33,152 bases of DNA, taken from Dipetalonema caudispina. Lineage: Eukaryota > Nematoda > Chromadorea > Rhabditida > Onchocercidae. This document shows, piece by piece, positions 1 to 13,800 of the stretch. Numbering within the stretch: the first letter of the stretch is position 1; each line of letters starts with the position of its first letter. The notes below the pieces were generated by a model. It did not search any database, had not been told where the DNA came from, and was given only the letters and a program-made list of their open reading frames with translations. The translations under genes and the position numbers were made by a program. The DNA lies in contig JABVXV010000503.1 of NCBI GenBank assembly GCA_013365325.1, positions 1-33,152 of the forward strand, written 5' to 3'.

Positions 1-690
<690 letters not shown>

Positions 691-2111
691 CTAACCAGGA
701 ATGTAATAGTACTGAGCCTCTTCGATTCTACCCACTAATTCAAGTCTTCTTCGTTTTGTAGCTCTTTCATTGATGACAGCTTTCGTTGCTTTGGGACACC
801 ATTCCAAAGAATGAAGTTCCATTGTAGCTGCAATGCCGTCAGCAGAGCTAACATGCGACATATCAACGAAGTGACCACATTTTTGGCAAAAGCCTGAAAT
901 AAATATATTATATTAGCAAATAATCCCTCAAAAAAAGAAAAGAAAAAATCCTTCTATACTCATACAAATAGTATAAATTTACCATTTTGTGTATGCACTT
1001 TGCTGGCATGGATTCGCCATCCCTTCAAGGTTCCAAATTTTTTCGGGCACATTCCACATTCTGAAAATATTTAAATTCATCATACTAGATATTACCAAAT
1101 TCATTCAAATCATTCATATGAAACTTTTCAATACACTAATGAAATAAAATGAAATTTACCAATTGTGATTGACCCATCTGCGTTCCGAACTACTACGTAT
1201 GGGTCACTTTGTGGCATTACCAGCAATCGTTGATATTGTGCCGGTAAATCTTCCATGACTGGTGCATGGAAGGCTTCCGGGATTGCTGGTATTGCTTCTC
1301 GTCCTTCTTCTTCCACAATTGGAATGCGTATCGTCCGAGAACGCCTGAAACATATTCATAACAAGACGTCAGTGTTTCAATGCTTTCCAACTAATTATTA
1401 TAAGCTTAATTTTTCATCTTATATACTCATTCCCAAAACATAATTGTATTGCAAAATGATTCAAAAGATCAAGCAACTATATTTGCATTTGTTAGAAATG
1501 AATACTTACAGTACTATTTCGCGAACATTTTCCACTTCTCTGCGTTCTAGGACTTTCGCAGGCGCTCTTGGTGCTACATTAAAGCCTTCCTCATCGAGAA
1601 ATGGCCCATGTGACACCTGTCGCCACTCCGCCATCTCCTCCTCCTGGCTGCTCTGAGCAACAACCAGTGCCGTTACCGGTTCTTCATTCTGTAAATGTTG
1701 CTCCAGCTCTGGTTGTTGGAGCACGATCTGGTCCTCATTTTCAACTTCTTGGTCCAGATCATTTTGATGCTCCAGAAATTCTAACTGCTCCCGCGATGGC
1801 GGAGGACTTGCGCAGCGTATTAAATCCGCTGTTGAAACCTCGGCTATTCCATCGTTATGAGCTTCTCGCTCATAATTGTTCAACTTCGCCCTCAGATTTT
1901 CAATCTGAAAAATCATACCAGTCATTACAACAAATAGAAGTTCAGTAAATAATATGGTAAGTAAATTTGAGAATAAATTTAAACGTACCAAATTGGCCGC
2001 ATTTCGTAGGTAATCTTCCAACACTTGGAAGTAAAGCGGCTCTTCTCGCAAGTGATTTTTTAAATCTACCAATGTTGGTAGATTCGGGCCTTCTGCTTTC
2101 TCAAACGCCAT
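691..2111 (-). CDS. C2H2-type zinc-finger protein with helical Glu/Gln-rich N-terminal half, 5 exons
   Basis: Rebuilt exons in transcript order are 2111-1989, 1904-1510, 1344-1160, 1060-983 and 893-691. Every intron is GT-AG, the phases agree, and the total is 984 nt or 327 residues. Residues 13-60 are rich in Leu, Glu and Lys and look helical, possibly coiled coil. Residues about 75-165 are acidic and Gln-rich. Residues 236-257 form a C-x2-C-x12-H-x4-H finger (Cys236, Cys239, His252, His257). A second zinc-binding pattern, C-x2-C-x21-H-x4-C, uses Cys263, Cys266, His288 and Cys293. A basic KRRR cluster at 307-310 could be a nuclear localisation signal. The first intron is translatable in frame, so a one-exon reading wrongly fuses exons 1 and 2. 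The start is fixed by a TTTTTCAG acceptor 7 nt before the ATG. A nuclear DNA- or RNA-binding role is an inference; I do not recognise the ortholog. Confidence 0.88.
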
Positions 2112-2118
2112 GAATTTG

Positions 2119-2126
2119 CTGAAAAA
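2119..2126 (-). other. Probable spliced-leader trans-splice acceptor of the zinc-finger gene
   Basis: On the minus strand TTTTTCAG ends at 2119 and leaves only CAAATTC before the ATG at 2111. I see no ATG exon upstream that would join here, and a 7-nt leader is typical of SL1 acceptors in nematodes. The SL addition is inferred from position and consensus only. Confidence 0.7.
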
Positions 2127-5100
2127 CTATGCATATAAATGGCAAATATAAGATTGAAGTTTAAATGCAATTTTCTATTCGATCATCGAAGTTAGAATTA
2201 AAAATTATGCACATAAAAAGAAAAGGAAAAAAACATATAAATCATTATTATCATTATGAATAACACATTTATTTTTACCGATTCAATTAGTCAGAACCAT
2301 ACAATCCAAGGATAGAGCAAAAAGTCGATCAATAAGGTTATCTTCCATATAGTCTCATATGGTCAGTTTAATTCGGTAATGCGATCATATGATAGAACTG
2401 ATAGGTTATTTTGCTCACTAGTAGATCATTATTGAATATATTTCCTTTTTTAATAAGTATGCTTTTGAATATGCATAATTATTAAGAAAGGAAGAAAAAA
2501 TGTGATGAATGCAGCATAACTTTGCATTTTGCAACCAATTAATTATTGTTTGCTGTTTTAAATGTGATTTTAAGCCATTTCAAAAACGATTTTGTGCTTA
2601 TCACATAGACTAACCAAATAATAATTCCACAATTATGCATATTATTCTCCGAAGAATAAATTGCTTCTTTGTTTACTTTATATAATTTAAAATTCATAAC
2701 TTATGCATGCCTTTTCCATAATTTTGCATTTCATCGATGACAGAGAATATTATTAACAATAAATCTTGATTAATTAATTTTCATTTAACTAACAAAAAAA
2801 ATAACAAATTATTTTTTTGTTGGGTGAAAAACTTTTGCTTGCTTTTTATCTATCTATCAAAGACTTAAATTTTACAAGGTAAATTAAAATTGAAGGATCT
2901 ACGAAAAAAAAAAAGATGATTGTGGAATCAGAAACTAATACATTTGAAATTCTACCAAAACCATGAACAACAATATAGTCAGTTGATTGAATTCATTTTA
3001 ATTACCACTTCTAATTCTTCTCTGCACAAAATTATAATCGAAAGGACTAATTTTGGAATAATTTGATGTGATAACAACGATAATAAACAATGATTTCTTT
3101 TTCCTTATGCAATAACGATGCCTATTATTTCTACCACGTAATTTCCAGCTGATAAGAGATAAGAATTTTTATCCATGCCTGCTCGAACATTTGAATCAAC
3201 AGAAGTTCATTTACTTAAATTGAACTTTTCAGATATGTGGACAACAAAAGAAATCTCTTCAGTTTTTTTCCTTCAATATTTGTTTTTGCAATGAAAATTG
3301 TGAAGAAAGTACGAGTAATACTTCCTTAGTCTTCCAGGTGTTAGAAATGGAAGGAAACTTAATAATAATAGTCAAATGAGAAATTACAGGATGAAATTGA
3401 AAAAGGGATGATTTCAGAAATGATCTGTTATAGATTACCACTTCCCTTCGTTTACTTCATTGTGAAATGAAAGCCGAAAATTGAAAATTGATTCACAATA
3501 ATTTGTATATTGAGTGGTTCTTCTTAATCATAATTAAAATACTGAAAGGAAAAGTACATGATTTGCACAGGTTAGCTTAACGCTTACATGAGCGTTTAAT
3601 TAGAGCGTTTTTTCACTTTTTTTTCTCACGAAAGATTAATGCATTTGATGATAACACATATACGTTCACTGGACCGATCACTTGTATTACTTTTCATTAA
3701 AAATGCTCTAATTATGATAATTTTTAGATAACATGTGTGAATAATGAAATTTAATCAGCAAAAATCAGCTAAATGAAATATTTGTGATGGTAGTACTGAA
3801 ACTAATTTGAGTGTAATTTTATACAATATTTTTTGTACTACAACTTATTTTTATCATATTTTTAGTTTGAAACAGTACGTGAAATTTTTACGGATTTTAT
3901 TTGTGAGGATTTTTTTTATGTATGGGATTTATCTTTGAGAATTATATTCCTTACGATATGTTGCTTATTTTATTTATTAAAATTAATATAATTTTTTCTA
4001 CACATTTAACTAAAAAATAAAAGTTGAAATAAGTATTTCAAATGATTTTCACTGCAAACTAAAAATTTTTAAGAGAAAGTACCACATTTTTGTGAAATTT
4101 ATTGACTGGTAAATTTTTAACTGTGCCTATCTATTTTTATGGTTAAACATAATTACCAATTGATGTATCACTTCTATTCTATACAATGATAGGGAATTCT
4201 TTTCGAAAGTTCGTAGAAATAGTCAAAATTTTTTTACAGTTTCCAGATTTGTCCGTTAATTCTTTTATCAGTTTTGTCTCTTTTTCTGTTCATTAGATGA
4301 TATTGTTGATCAAGTTGAAATCAAAGCTTAAACTCTTCTGTACTATTTCTTCTTCATTTGTACAGCTAGGAAAAGCATATGATAATGTGAAATTGTGCGC
4401 AGTTATCAAAATCGCATTTACAGCTTATTATTGAAGCATACCCGAGAAATGGAATTATTGCATGGTTGCATACATTTGTCAACAGTTGTTGCGAAATTAA
4501 AGTGAATGTTGCGAAAAATTAAAATAATTCGTATCAAAATATTTGTGATGATCTGTATTTTACTTCTCATTGGACTAATTCATCTTATAAATTGTTTTTA
4601 AGGAAATGACATAAGGTTAAGGGTATTCTCACCTTTGTTTACGATTGTAGCATTCACACTATGGAAATTTATTGTCATTAAAAATCAACGTGACGTGTCT
4701 CCTCTCTGTATCCAATAGGATCGTAATAGATGTAGGCCACTCCCAGTTCACATATGTACATATAGGTTGGGATATCCTTTTAATTTGATTTTTTCCAAGA
4801 AGAAGTGCGTCGGACAAAGGGTCTCTCCTAAGAAGAGTCATTGGGACAAGAGGTCAGTACCATAACAAATCACTTCTAACTTACTACAACTCCACCAAAT
4901 TATACTATGACGTTCACTGTTATTAAAATAAATCTCTCAAACAATTTTTATCCTTGAAACAATAACCTATCTAAAACTTTCACGACAACATTCATTTATT
5001 CATTCATATATTGTAGCGTCATTTTTTTCGCTTTCATACTGCTAGCACGTAGAATTTGCCAACTACGTCAGAATTTCTACTGCAATAGACGCGAAAAATT

Positions 5101-6631
5101 CTACATAGTGAGCGATTGTATAAATTATAACAACTACTTCCTATTTCAATTCATATAGTATAATTGCAGGTTTTATGAGAGAATAGGTTGTTAGTTTTAC
5201 GTGTTTACGTTCTGACGTGAATGGATTGCACTAAACAAAGATATAGCGTAAATTTGAATTGTTTCACATACTGCATTGATCATATGATACTTACAATTGA
5301 CTTCTATTGATAGTTTCTGCATTACCTATTTAAATTATGTTCAATGAAATTGTGCGGATTAACTCATTTTTCTGAGAACAACTGGTCAAAATGTTTCGGT
5401 ATGTATGTTTTAGTCTTCTATAATTATAGCATGGATATTAGTTGCTTGCATAGCATTTCACCACATATTTATTTAATGATTATGTATTGTAGCAACTTGC
5501 AATATTGTTGTCGCGCAGCTGACTACGATTTGATAGGTAAACTTTAAAATGCTACGGTTTATTTGTCTTAAATTACATTTAAACATTTAACCTTTATATG
5601 GCTGAAATTTAAGAATGAGTTGTCAATGTTATAAGTAATGTCTTTCAACCGGGTTAACTCAAGAAGAAAGATATCTTTGACAGTGCATTTGGATAATTTC
5701 ATAAAGAATATGTCATAGTTAATGAAGTCTATTGCTTTATCTTGCCTATATGATAAAATTTAATTTAATAATTGTTGCCTTTAGCTTATATGGATTAGTT
5801 AAATATCAAATAAAAAATATTTCATCAAGATGAAAATCGGAATACTGGCATTGCACTTCCTTTTGACAACTTATATAGATTTGAATTTAGTAATATTATA
5901 TATATATAATTTATTTCATTTGCTTTCAGTATAACTTGCTATTACTGTTAATATTACAGATGAAACCGATCAATGACTATAAAATACTCTTTAATATATT
6001 AATTTATGTATATTTGCTTCACAATCTCAGAAGTAAGCGAGAAAAAGAAAGGTGACGCTGTATTATAAGATTAGGTAAAATTTCTAATTAATAATATTCC
6101 AGGCTGTTTACATCTTTGGTTATTTGAATAATTTAACGAGTATTAAGATAATATCTACCCGTTAGTATTATACTATATTTAACTCGTTCATTTGAATTTT
6201 GTTAAGGAGGAAACAGGTAATTCATGGGTATGTGGATGTATTGAATTGATTAACTGAAAGTTTTAAATGCCACTAAATGACACTGGCAGCATATAGCAAT
6301 TAAGTTTATATCAATTATTTTAATGCCATTCATTTTGAAATGCATAATATTTGTCAGTATCATTTTTCTATTTTGCACACTATGTTTTTTTTTTTCTTTT
6401 TTCAAATTAGTAATTTGCAACATATTTTATTTCCATGTTCCCTCATAAATTTTGTTCTTATGGAGCATTTCTAACATTTTTTTTTTTTTGCTCAGCCTTT
6501 TTCAAAACAGAAAAAAAAAGCTAAAATAGATTAAAACAAAGCTATGACTAAATAATTAATTGCTTTATGCAAAAAATTACTTCAAATGATATTCAAGTTG
6601 TTCATGCTTTGTTTCCTTTTTTCATCTGTCG
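2127..6631. other. Intergenic AT-rich DNA, no supported gene
   Basis: About 4.5 kb between the zinc-finger gene and the aspin-like gene. It is dominated by A/T runs. The only patch that stands out is about 4660-4860, which is richer in G+C and carries two overlapping minus-strand open frames. I could not link it to splice partners or a protein family. The short plus frame at 5344-5547 has no family signature. Confidence 0.5.
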
Positions 6632-6637
6632 TTTATT
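6632..6637 (-). terminator. Polyadenylation signal of the aspin-like gene
   Basis: AATAAA on the minus strand lies 30-35 nt downstream of the TGA that ends at 6667. The short spacing fits a compact nematode 3' UTR and supports the terminal exon call. Confidence 0.7.
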
Positions 6638-6666
6638 TTTACCTTTTGTTTACAATAAAAAGTATT

Positions 6667-8188
6667 TCAACAAAAATATGGTACCATTGGAAAAGGGATA
6701 AATCGTTTTTGTCTATGACGATTTTCATCTTTTATATGACGTTTACCTCTTGATGCTCCAGATATCATATTCCATGGAAACTGAGTGTGCGATGGATTTC
6801 GTACATCCCACGGAAAACTCTGTAATCATTAACTATTAGATTAAGTTTCTGAAAACTTCAAAAATTAAATTTCTATGACTGAAATTTTGTTTGGATGAAA
6901 TAAGTTCCTTCCAACTGTTATGTTTTATTTTGCACTCAACGAATGAAATACTCTATTCTTTTTACCATACTAAGTTTTTATTTGCTTGCAGTTAGTTTTA
7001 TCTATTTGTCAGGTTGAAAAGTAAAGAATTATTGTATGTTCATGAAAAATCTCTTAATCAGAAATTTTTGCTTCTGAAAGGTGTCACCCATGTTTAGGGT
7101 TTCATCATTTTTATTCTTTAATTAAAAACATTATAACTCTTTATTATCAGTAAAACTTTAATTTTTTATCAGATTTCTCTTTTTTAATAGTTAACAATCA
7201 AACAAATGAAACCTCATACAGATCAAAAGTTCAAATAATTGGTAAATTTGTCGTTACAAAAATAGCAAAAATGATGTTGAAGGGTAAAAATACGAAGGCT
7301 TTCTTTTTTTCTGTTTCTTCCATTCCATATAATCAAAGTTCAAATAGATTGCATCAGAACTGAGTTGGTTGAAATTGTAAATACTTATTCACATTAAGTT
7401 ACGGTATTGTTGAACGAAGACAGAATTGCATTTCCGAAAAGTTTTGATATTTGATTCATAATAATAAAATTTTATTATTGCATAACTCTATTGCATAAGC
7501 TAATTCATTAATTACAGTTACAATTACTTTTTTGTTTGCATACACATTGCCTGCTTTACTTTCTGATCCTAGAAGATTCAAATTCAAATTAAAATGAAAA
7601 AAGAAAACCGACTCGTTGTATACTGTCTTGAAGATCCATACTCCAGCGATTTACTTCTTGATCATAGATTTCCAATTTCCGATAATCCATCGGTGTCATA
7701 TCACGTAAATATACGCCATCTTTATAGATTTTACCATTCTGAACATCGGTTTTTCTTTTCTTTCTTTTTATTGTCTAAGAGATTGTAAGCAAATGAAATG
7801 TCTTTAATTTAATTTCAACTTTTCTGTTCAAAAAATTCGCATATAAAATGTTGCAAACATTTCCAGCGAAAAAGCGAAAATTATTTGAAAAATAAAAAAA
7901 AAAATGAAGTAAAAGAAAACGATCCCTTATTGCTTGTAGTTTGCTAATTTGAGTTGCGATAGTTTTTGTTGTTGTCACCCGGGACGATCATCGATTAAAA
8001 TTGCTTAATTAAATGAAAGAGTGAAACGAAAAATTACAATAACATAGCATCCTTTGCCACCAGAAAGAAGTACACCATTCGAATTGTAACAAACATTGTT
8101 GACGCAAACGAGGTTACCATTGAAACTGTTAATAATCGTATGCTGTATTTGTGATTTGACCATTGTAACAAGCAACAGGAGATAGAAA
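6667..8188 (-). CDS. Aspin-like protein (pepsin inhibitor-3 domain), three exons, 5' end unresolved
   Basis: Exons in transcript order are 8188-8038, 7738-7655 and 6819-6667, joined in phase 0. The first exon begins with a hydrophobic stretch (FYLLLLVTMV) that looks like a signal-peptide core, then several Cys. Exons 1 and 2 join to give GCYVINGKIYKDGVYLRDMT. This matches the hallmark of the nematode pepsin inhibitor-3 family (GCxV, a short beta strand, then YVRDLT and a helix). The last exon is Pro/Trp-rich, then basic, and ends PFPMVPYFC-stop. Family members likewise end in a Pro-rich segment and a Cys. The middle exon may instead end at about 7622 (CGA before GTCGGT), which would lengthen the helix; the GTAAAT donor at 7654 is the better match. 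If cis-spliced at 8189, translation starts in an exon I did not find; otherwise the ATG at 8163 starts a form without a signal peptide. Aspins are secreted inhibitors of aspartic proteases, but activity here is an inference. The gene looks shorter at the N-terminus than Ascaris PI-3. Confidence 0.72.
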
Positions 8189-10834
8189 CTGAAAATCCCG
8201 GAATTACATGTAATTAGGCTAGAAATTAGCTATAGAAGAATAAAATTGTTGACAAACATTGAATAATCATGACGATCCATTCCTTCCGAAAATTGCGTCG
8301 TTTTCATATATTCCATTATTCTGAGTTAATTTTTATTGCAAAACGTAACTAACTACTGCGGCTGGATTTGAAATTTGAAATACTAAACTAAAAGGAGAAA
8401 TTAAAAAAAACTGAATCTATTCAGTTTAATCAAATTTCTGGTAAATAGCGAAATATAACAATCTAAAAGTAAAAGTACCATAGGAATAAGAATAAAAGAA
8501 AAAACTAACAGCATCTTCTTGATGTGACATCTAATAAGTGGAAGTAATAATAGAAGTGAGAAGAGTTGGATGACTAAAAAAAAAAAATGAAAAAGAAAGA
8601 ATTGAACAAATGTCATCGGTAAAAAGGAAGAAATGAAAAGAGAGATGAAAATATCATGTCAGAAGGTACAAAGTGCAAAAATTTCGAAACAGTTAATCAT
8701 AGAATTGATTTTTACAAAGTTCAAAAAAAAAAAGCGATCCATTTCCCACAATGCAATATACATCAGTGATAATAGGAATTGATGTTCACGGGAAATTTTT
8801 GACATCACAAAGTTTTATTTCGTGCAGCGATAAAGTCAAACTAACAAAGCCACCGTTTCAACCAGATTTGATCAGATATTGCATGGGAGAAGGAAATCCT
8901 TTTTTTTTCCTAATTTTAAAATTGATGAAAAAAGAATAAATATTAAATTTTTGCAGTTTTATTGCTATTATATAAAGAAGGTATCAATTCAAAATTAATT
9001 CGATGTAAAATATGCAAGTAAGTAAATGGCAGTTGTTTCAAATATTCAATGAATGCATTAATTTCTCTTTCTTATTATTTTTTAAATAAAAATTAACACT
9101 GTGATGATTCACTTTATGTTAAAACCATAGCTGAAATTAAATTTACCAAAATTGTTTATATAATACTGTACAAGGAGAACGAAAGAATTATAGATAAAAC
9201 CGGTCTTACATTCAGGTAAATATCATATAAATGGCATTTTCACGAATGTTTGAAGTTCTTTTTTCTTATTGCGTCAATGATAATTGAAAAAAAGTTGAAA
9301 GAAATAAATCAATCATTTATTGCAAATCATATCATTTATTGATTAGCTTGAAATAACGAACTGATGTGATTTCTTTTCAATTAAATATTAATGTTGCCTT
9401 ATTGCCTTTCTTTTCTTCTTTTAATAATGTTATATTGGATAACTTTGCAATTAATTATTCATTAAGATTATTTCATTTGTCTCTTTTTATAAAGAAACAT
9501 ACATTCAAGTGGTGTCATTTTTTGGTTAAATTTAATTCTTTAACCCATTAATTAATAATAAATTTCAAAATTCTTGTATTATTCCTGATTTCATGGAAAA
9601 CGGGAAAAAAGTTAATTAAAAAATGAAATATAATTACTACCACTTTTCTTAATGTGTATTTTGAGCCTCTTTTCAATATGCATCTGCTGATATTGTTATC
9701 AGAAATATCAAAAAATTTGCATTACATGAGAAGATAACGAAACTGGCAAGAAGTTGTTTTTAAATTTTTCATGGAATTGAACAATTAGCAGTCGATTTTT
9801 TTTCTCCATGGGATGACATTTACAAAATATCGCTCCATCTTAAATATATTTATGTACATTGCATATATTATATCAATCAGCTGTATTGAAATATTAAAAA
9901 AATAAAATTGTTAATTTTTCAAGAACAAATTTGATTTTTTCGTGTGATGGAAAATTAATTCTGTTTTTGGGAAATCGGAATTTCATCCTGCTAACTATCG
10001 TTTTTATTCACTTTGACTTAAATTGTTAAAAATTTTTGCTCTTTCTAACTGATATAAAGAACTATCAACAGTATCACACTTGCTTAAGTTATTACTTCGG
10101 AATAATTTGAAAGAAACGAAGTAAGTGACGAAGATGTGAAAGGAGCAAAAAAATAACGAAAGTAAAGTGAGTAACAAAATAATAAAGTAAACAAAAAATT
10201 GGATCGAAAAAAAAGATATTAGTTAATTTTATCTATGCGATGATATGAACGACAATTCCAAATTCTGAATTCTTTTGTTTCTGAAAAACAAATTGATACG
10301 AAATATGTGGAAAAAAGAGAAAAACAATATTATTTTTTATAGGATTCTCGAGAAGAAATATAATCATCATATGTTGTTTCGCCTCAAAGAATTGATACTT
10401 AAAATTTTTTTGAACAGTATGGAATATAGTAGTGCATATGTTATCATTTTTGTATTTTTGTATCAAATCTAAGACTTTAGAAATAAACCAAAGAAAAATT
10501 TTTTTTTTATGATAATTAAAAAAAATTGAAAGTTTTATAGCGTTAGAAGTGGAAAAAAATAAAATTTATGACATAATGGATATATCTCCACGATTGTATT
10601 GAATATACTGTTATACCATTACCCGAGAAAAATAAAAGATGAAAATGCTGCGTTGAATTAACAAACAATTTCTATGATAATGGTATGGTATTCGCTTGTT
10701 GAATTATTGATTTTTTTTTTATTTCAACAAAATGTTTCAATCAATCACGCATCAGTAATATGAGAGCTTTCAAATTTGGAAATTTAACAATTTAAAAGTA
10801 CGACAAGCCAGCAAATCACTCTTTCGCAAGCTTT
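8189..10834. other. Intergenic AT-rich DNA, may hide the aspin first exon
   Basis: This 2.6-kb stretch separates the aspin exons from the 3' end of the first SLC19 copy. The unlocated 5' exon of the aspin gene should lie in its low-coordinate part. A 62-codon plus-strand frame at 8751-8939 has a more balanced composition than its surroundings but no splice partner or clear family. The long hydrophobic minus-strand frame at 8401-8616 arises from A-rich/T-rich sequence and is probably not coding. Confidence 0.5.
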
Positions 10835-10840
10835 TTTATT
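10835..10840 (-). terminator. Polyadenylation signal of SLC19 copy 1
   Basis: AATAAA on the minus strand lies about 55 nt downstream of the TAA that ends at 10895. Confidence 0.65.
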
Positions 10841-10894
10841 TAAAAAATAGTATAATACATTTAATAAACATTAAAACCAGAACGGTATAACTGG

Positions 10895-13800
10895 TTATGT
10901 CAGAGTATCTTTTTCAGGACACTGATCCGTAGGAGTGAATTCAGTAACGAAAATTTTGCCGATTATTTTCTGTATCAACATAAGAATGAAAATTGCTGAT
11001 ACTGCACCGAAATAGCAACCATAAATAAAGAACTGAAACATTTTTTTAGTTGAAAATTTCAAGAATAAGTTATTAGAATTTTGGAAATATTCAGGAAACA
11101 GATGATTGTGCTTTCTCTCATTTTGTGTTTATGGAATAGTTCAATTATTGCAATGAAAAGATGGCTAAAAATGCTTCTTAATACTATGATTAGATTGAAA
11201 ATTTCGCAATAAAATTGAAACGAAAACTTCCAATACAAAAATATTCTGAATGTTTGCCATAAAATCTTTAACAGTTTTGAGTAAAGGCTAATAGCTTTTT
11301 CCAATAACTTAAAAAATGTTGCAATTTCTAAAATTTCACAATATACTTTTATCAAGTAATTTTATTTTTCACGTAACAAAGACAAAACTTTTTTCACCCG
11401 AAAAATTTTTATAAATTTTTAAATGAAGTAAAAATTAGGTTAAAAAAATGAAGTAAAATAAAAGTGAGTGAAATAAGATGCCTAATTGAAAATTCTCAGG
11501 TAATTTTATGCTATAAAATTAAAGGTTAACCTGTGTACGTATATCAAGTGCCAAGCCATGCTTGTCAACAACAATTAAGGTTAGTATTGTTTGTAGAAGT
11601 AGTGCAACAAAAGTGCTGGAACCAAACACTAAACCATAACTTTCTGCTGTCAATTCTGTAGCAATATTGGTACTGGAATAAAATCTTCCCTACTTACTTC
11701 ATTATACAAATTTTTATCGTCAAAATTAAGCAATTTACTCCTAATTTAATTTAAACTTTATGTTTCAAGCATAAAATTTGAAAGAAAAATGACCTTTAAA
11801 AAATTTCTTTTTTACAAATTTTTATGAAAGCATTTGAAATTATTACGGAGTAATGCAAATGATAACTTGAAAATGTTATATAAGTGGGAAATATGTGCTT
11901 AATGCACTGAAACTGCTTTGAACTATAATAAAGTGTTTCTGCTTTATCATTTACCATCAAGTGATAAATAGTAATTATTAGATAAGAAAATAAAGGTCGA
12001 CGAAGCCATTTGATCAAATTGTTCTAATGTCAATGAAGTATATTTACCTTACCTTGCTGCAGTCATAAGTAATTGATAACTGATAGCAAAAGCGATGTAA
12101 AGAATATAAGCGATGAAAACACTGGTTGTTTGAGACATCACAATCAGTAATATGGCACTAATCATCGAATTGATCCATAATACCAATTCGCCACATTTCA
12201 CCCAATCAATTTTCAAATATTGTACGAAGAAACAAACGATTGCTCCTGTTTAATGTCTTTTCAACAATGCATTAATTATTTCATTCTGCTAGATAAACTT
12301 CCCTCGAAATATCTACATTTTGATCTTACACTAAAATTTGAATTGGTGGTCCTGGTGTCGATACTCATAAGATGTAATATATCTTTCAATATTCGAACGA
12401 AGCGATACTTATTACTTTTCTCGTAATTTAAGACGTACACTTCTGTGATTCTTTTATATGCTTACAATCCTTTACGTTTTTCACCAAATGAAATGAATGA
12501 GAAGTAAATGTTAGTTAATTTTGCAACAGTATTGATACTATTAGAATGATATATTCTATATTTTGCTGTTGTATTCTAATTTTTGATTGTTAAAAGTAAA
12601 CAGTTTATCTTAAATTTTATCTAAAATTTTTGTCTCTCTTATCTTGCATATATTATATTTTTATTTATTAAACCCTTGAAAGCATAAGAAATGAACGATG
12701 ATTGTATGAGATTGGAATAAATGATAGAACGATCGTTATATGTGCATACCGATCAAAGTAGCTGTACACTCCGTGATACCATTGTAAGCTTCATCATCTT
12801 GTTGTAATAAAGCCCATAAATTTTGTACATAATTTTGAACCTATAATGAAAATTAAAAAAAAAAAATGATTCTTCTAATAAAATAATCCTTGCCAAATAA
12901 AATTTCGAATTACATAGTTCTGAATATAAATTTAAATCCTTAACTCTTTGGAATGCTTAAATAGGCCGTTTAGTTCCTGAAAATTTCGAAGCTAGAGGTT
13001 AGCTTTGACGGAAATTTACGTGCCAAAGGCCTAAATACGCGCTGACATTAACAAAAAAACTGTCCTACTTGAAATGTTCCACAACTGGCCAATGCCCACC
13101 AAATGCACCATTTGAATACAACTGTTTTGCTCTTGAAAATCATCAAATGTTTCCAAGCATCTTGCAGAAAAGTCATCATTCCAGGATCAACTGTTGGAGG
13201 CATTGCACTTAGTGATACCCTGTGCTATATTTAAATTTACTGATAAATAGTATGATCGACGACTTATGCATGGTTGAATAATTAGCTATCATGAAATAAG
13301 ATGGTTAAATTGACTGTGTTGATGGAAAGATAAAAGTCTAAAAATTTTAGCATAATTTTTAAAAAATTTTAGAAAATGACACAAGAAACGATAGTTATTT
13401 TAAATTGTTAACCTTTCATCGTCACATATTTCGACTGTTCGATCGCAACTTTCCACTTCTCTTAAATTTTTATTCTTGATCATCTTTGGTGATATTGATG
13501 GAAGTAAGCAAGCCATTAATAAGGTTATACAACCGGAACCAAATGAAATCTAACAAACCAAAAATGCTTTTAACAAATGAAAAAAATATGTCGGTAAAAG
13601 AAGAAAAAATTATCTTTTCTTTAAAAAAAACGTATGATTCTCCCGAAAGCAAAAAAAATTTAGTATATTGTAAATTAGAATTATCTAATAAAGCATAACT
13701 GGTCTTATTTACTCATCAACCGAAAATCAAATATATAATACGTCGTTGCTTGCAAGATAATCAAGCCATTATGTACTTATTTCCTATTATTTAGATAATG

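Noticed and set aside
1601..1948. 115-codon plus-strand ORF
   Set aside because: It is the antisense shadow of exon 2 of the zinc-finger gene and has no splice or family support.
1506..2111. Single uninterrupted 201-codon minus-strand ORF
   Set aside because: The stretch 1988-1905 has a GTACGT donor and TTTTTCAG acceptor and hydrophobic intron-like translation. Splicing keeps the frame and yields a coherent helix, so it is two exons plus an in-frame intron.
8401..8616. Hydrophobic 71-codon minus-strand ORF resembling a membrane protein
   Set aside because: It comes from A-rich low-complexity sequence read as Phe/Leu codons, with no family motif or flanking exon.
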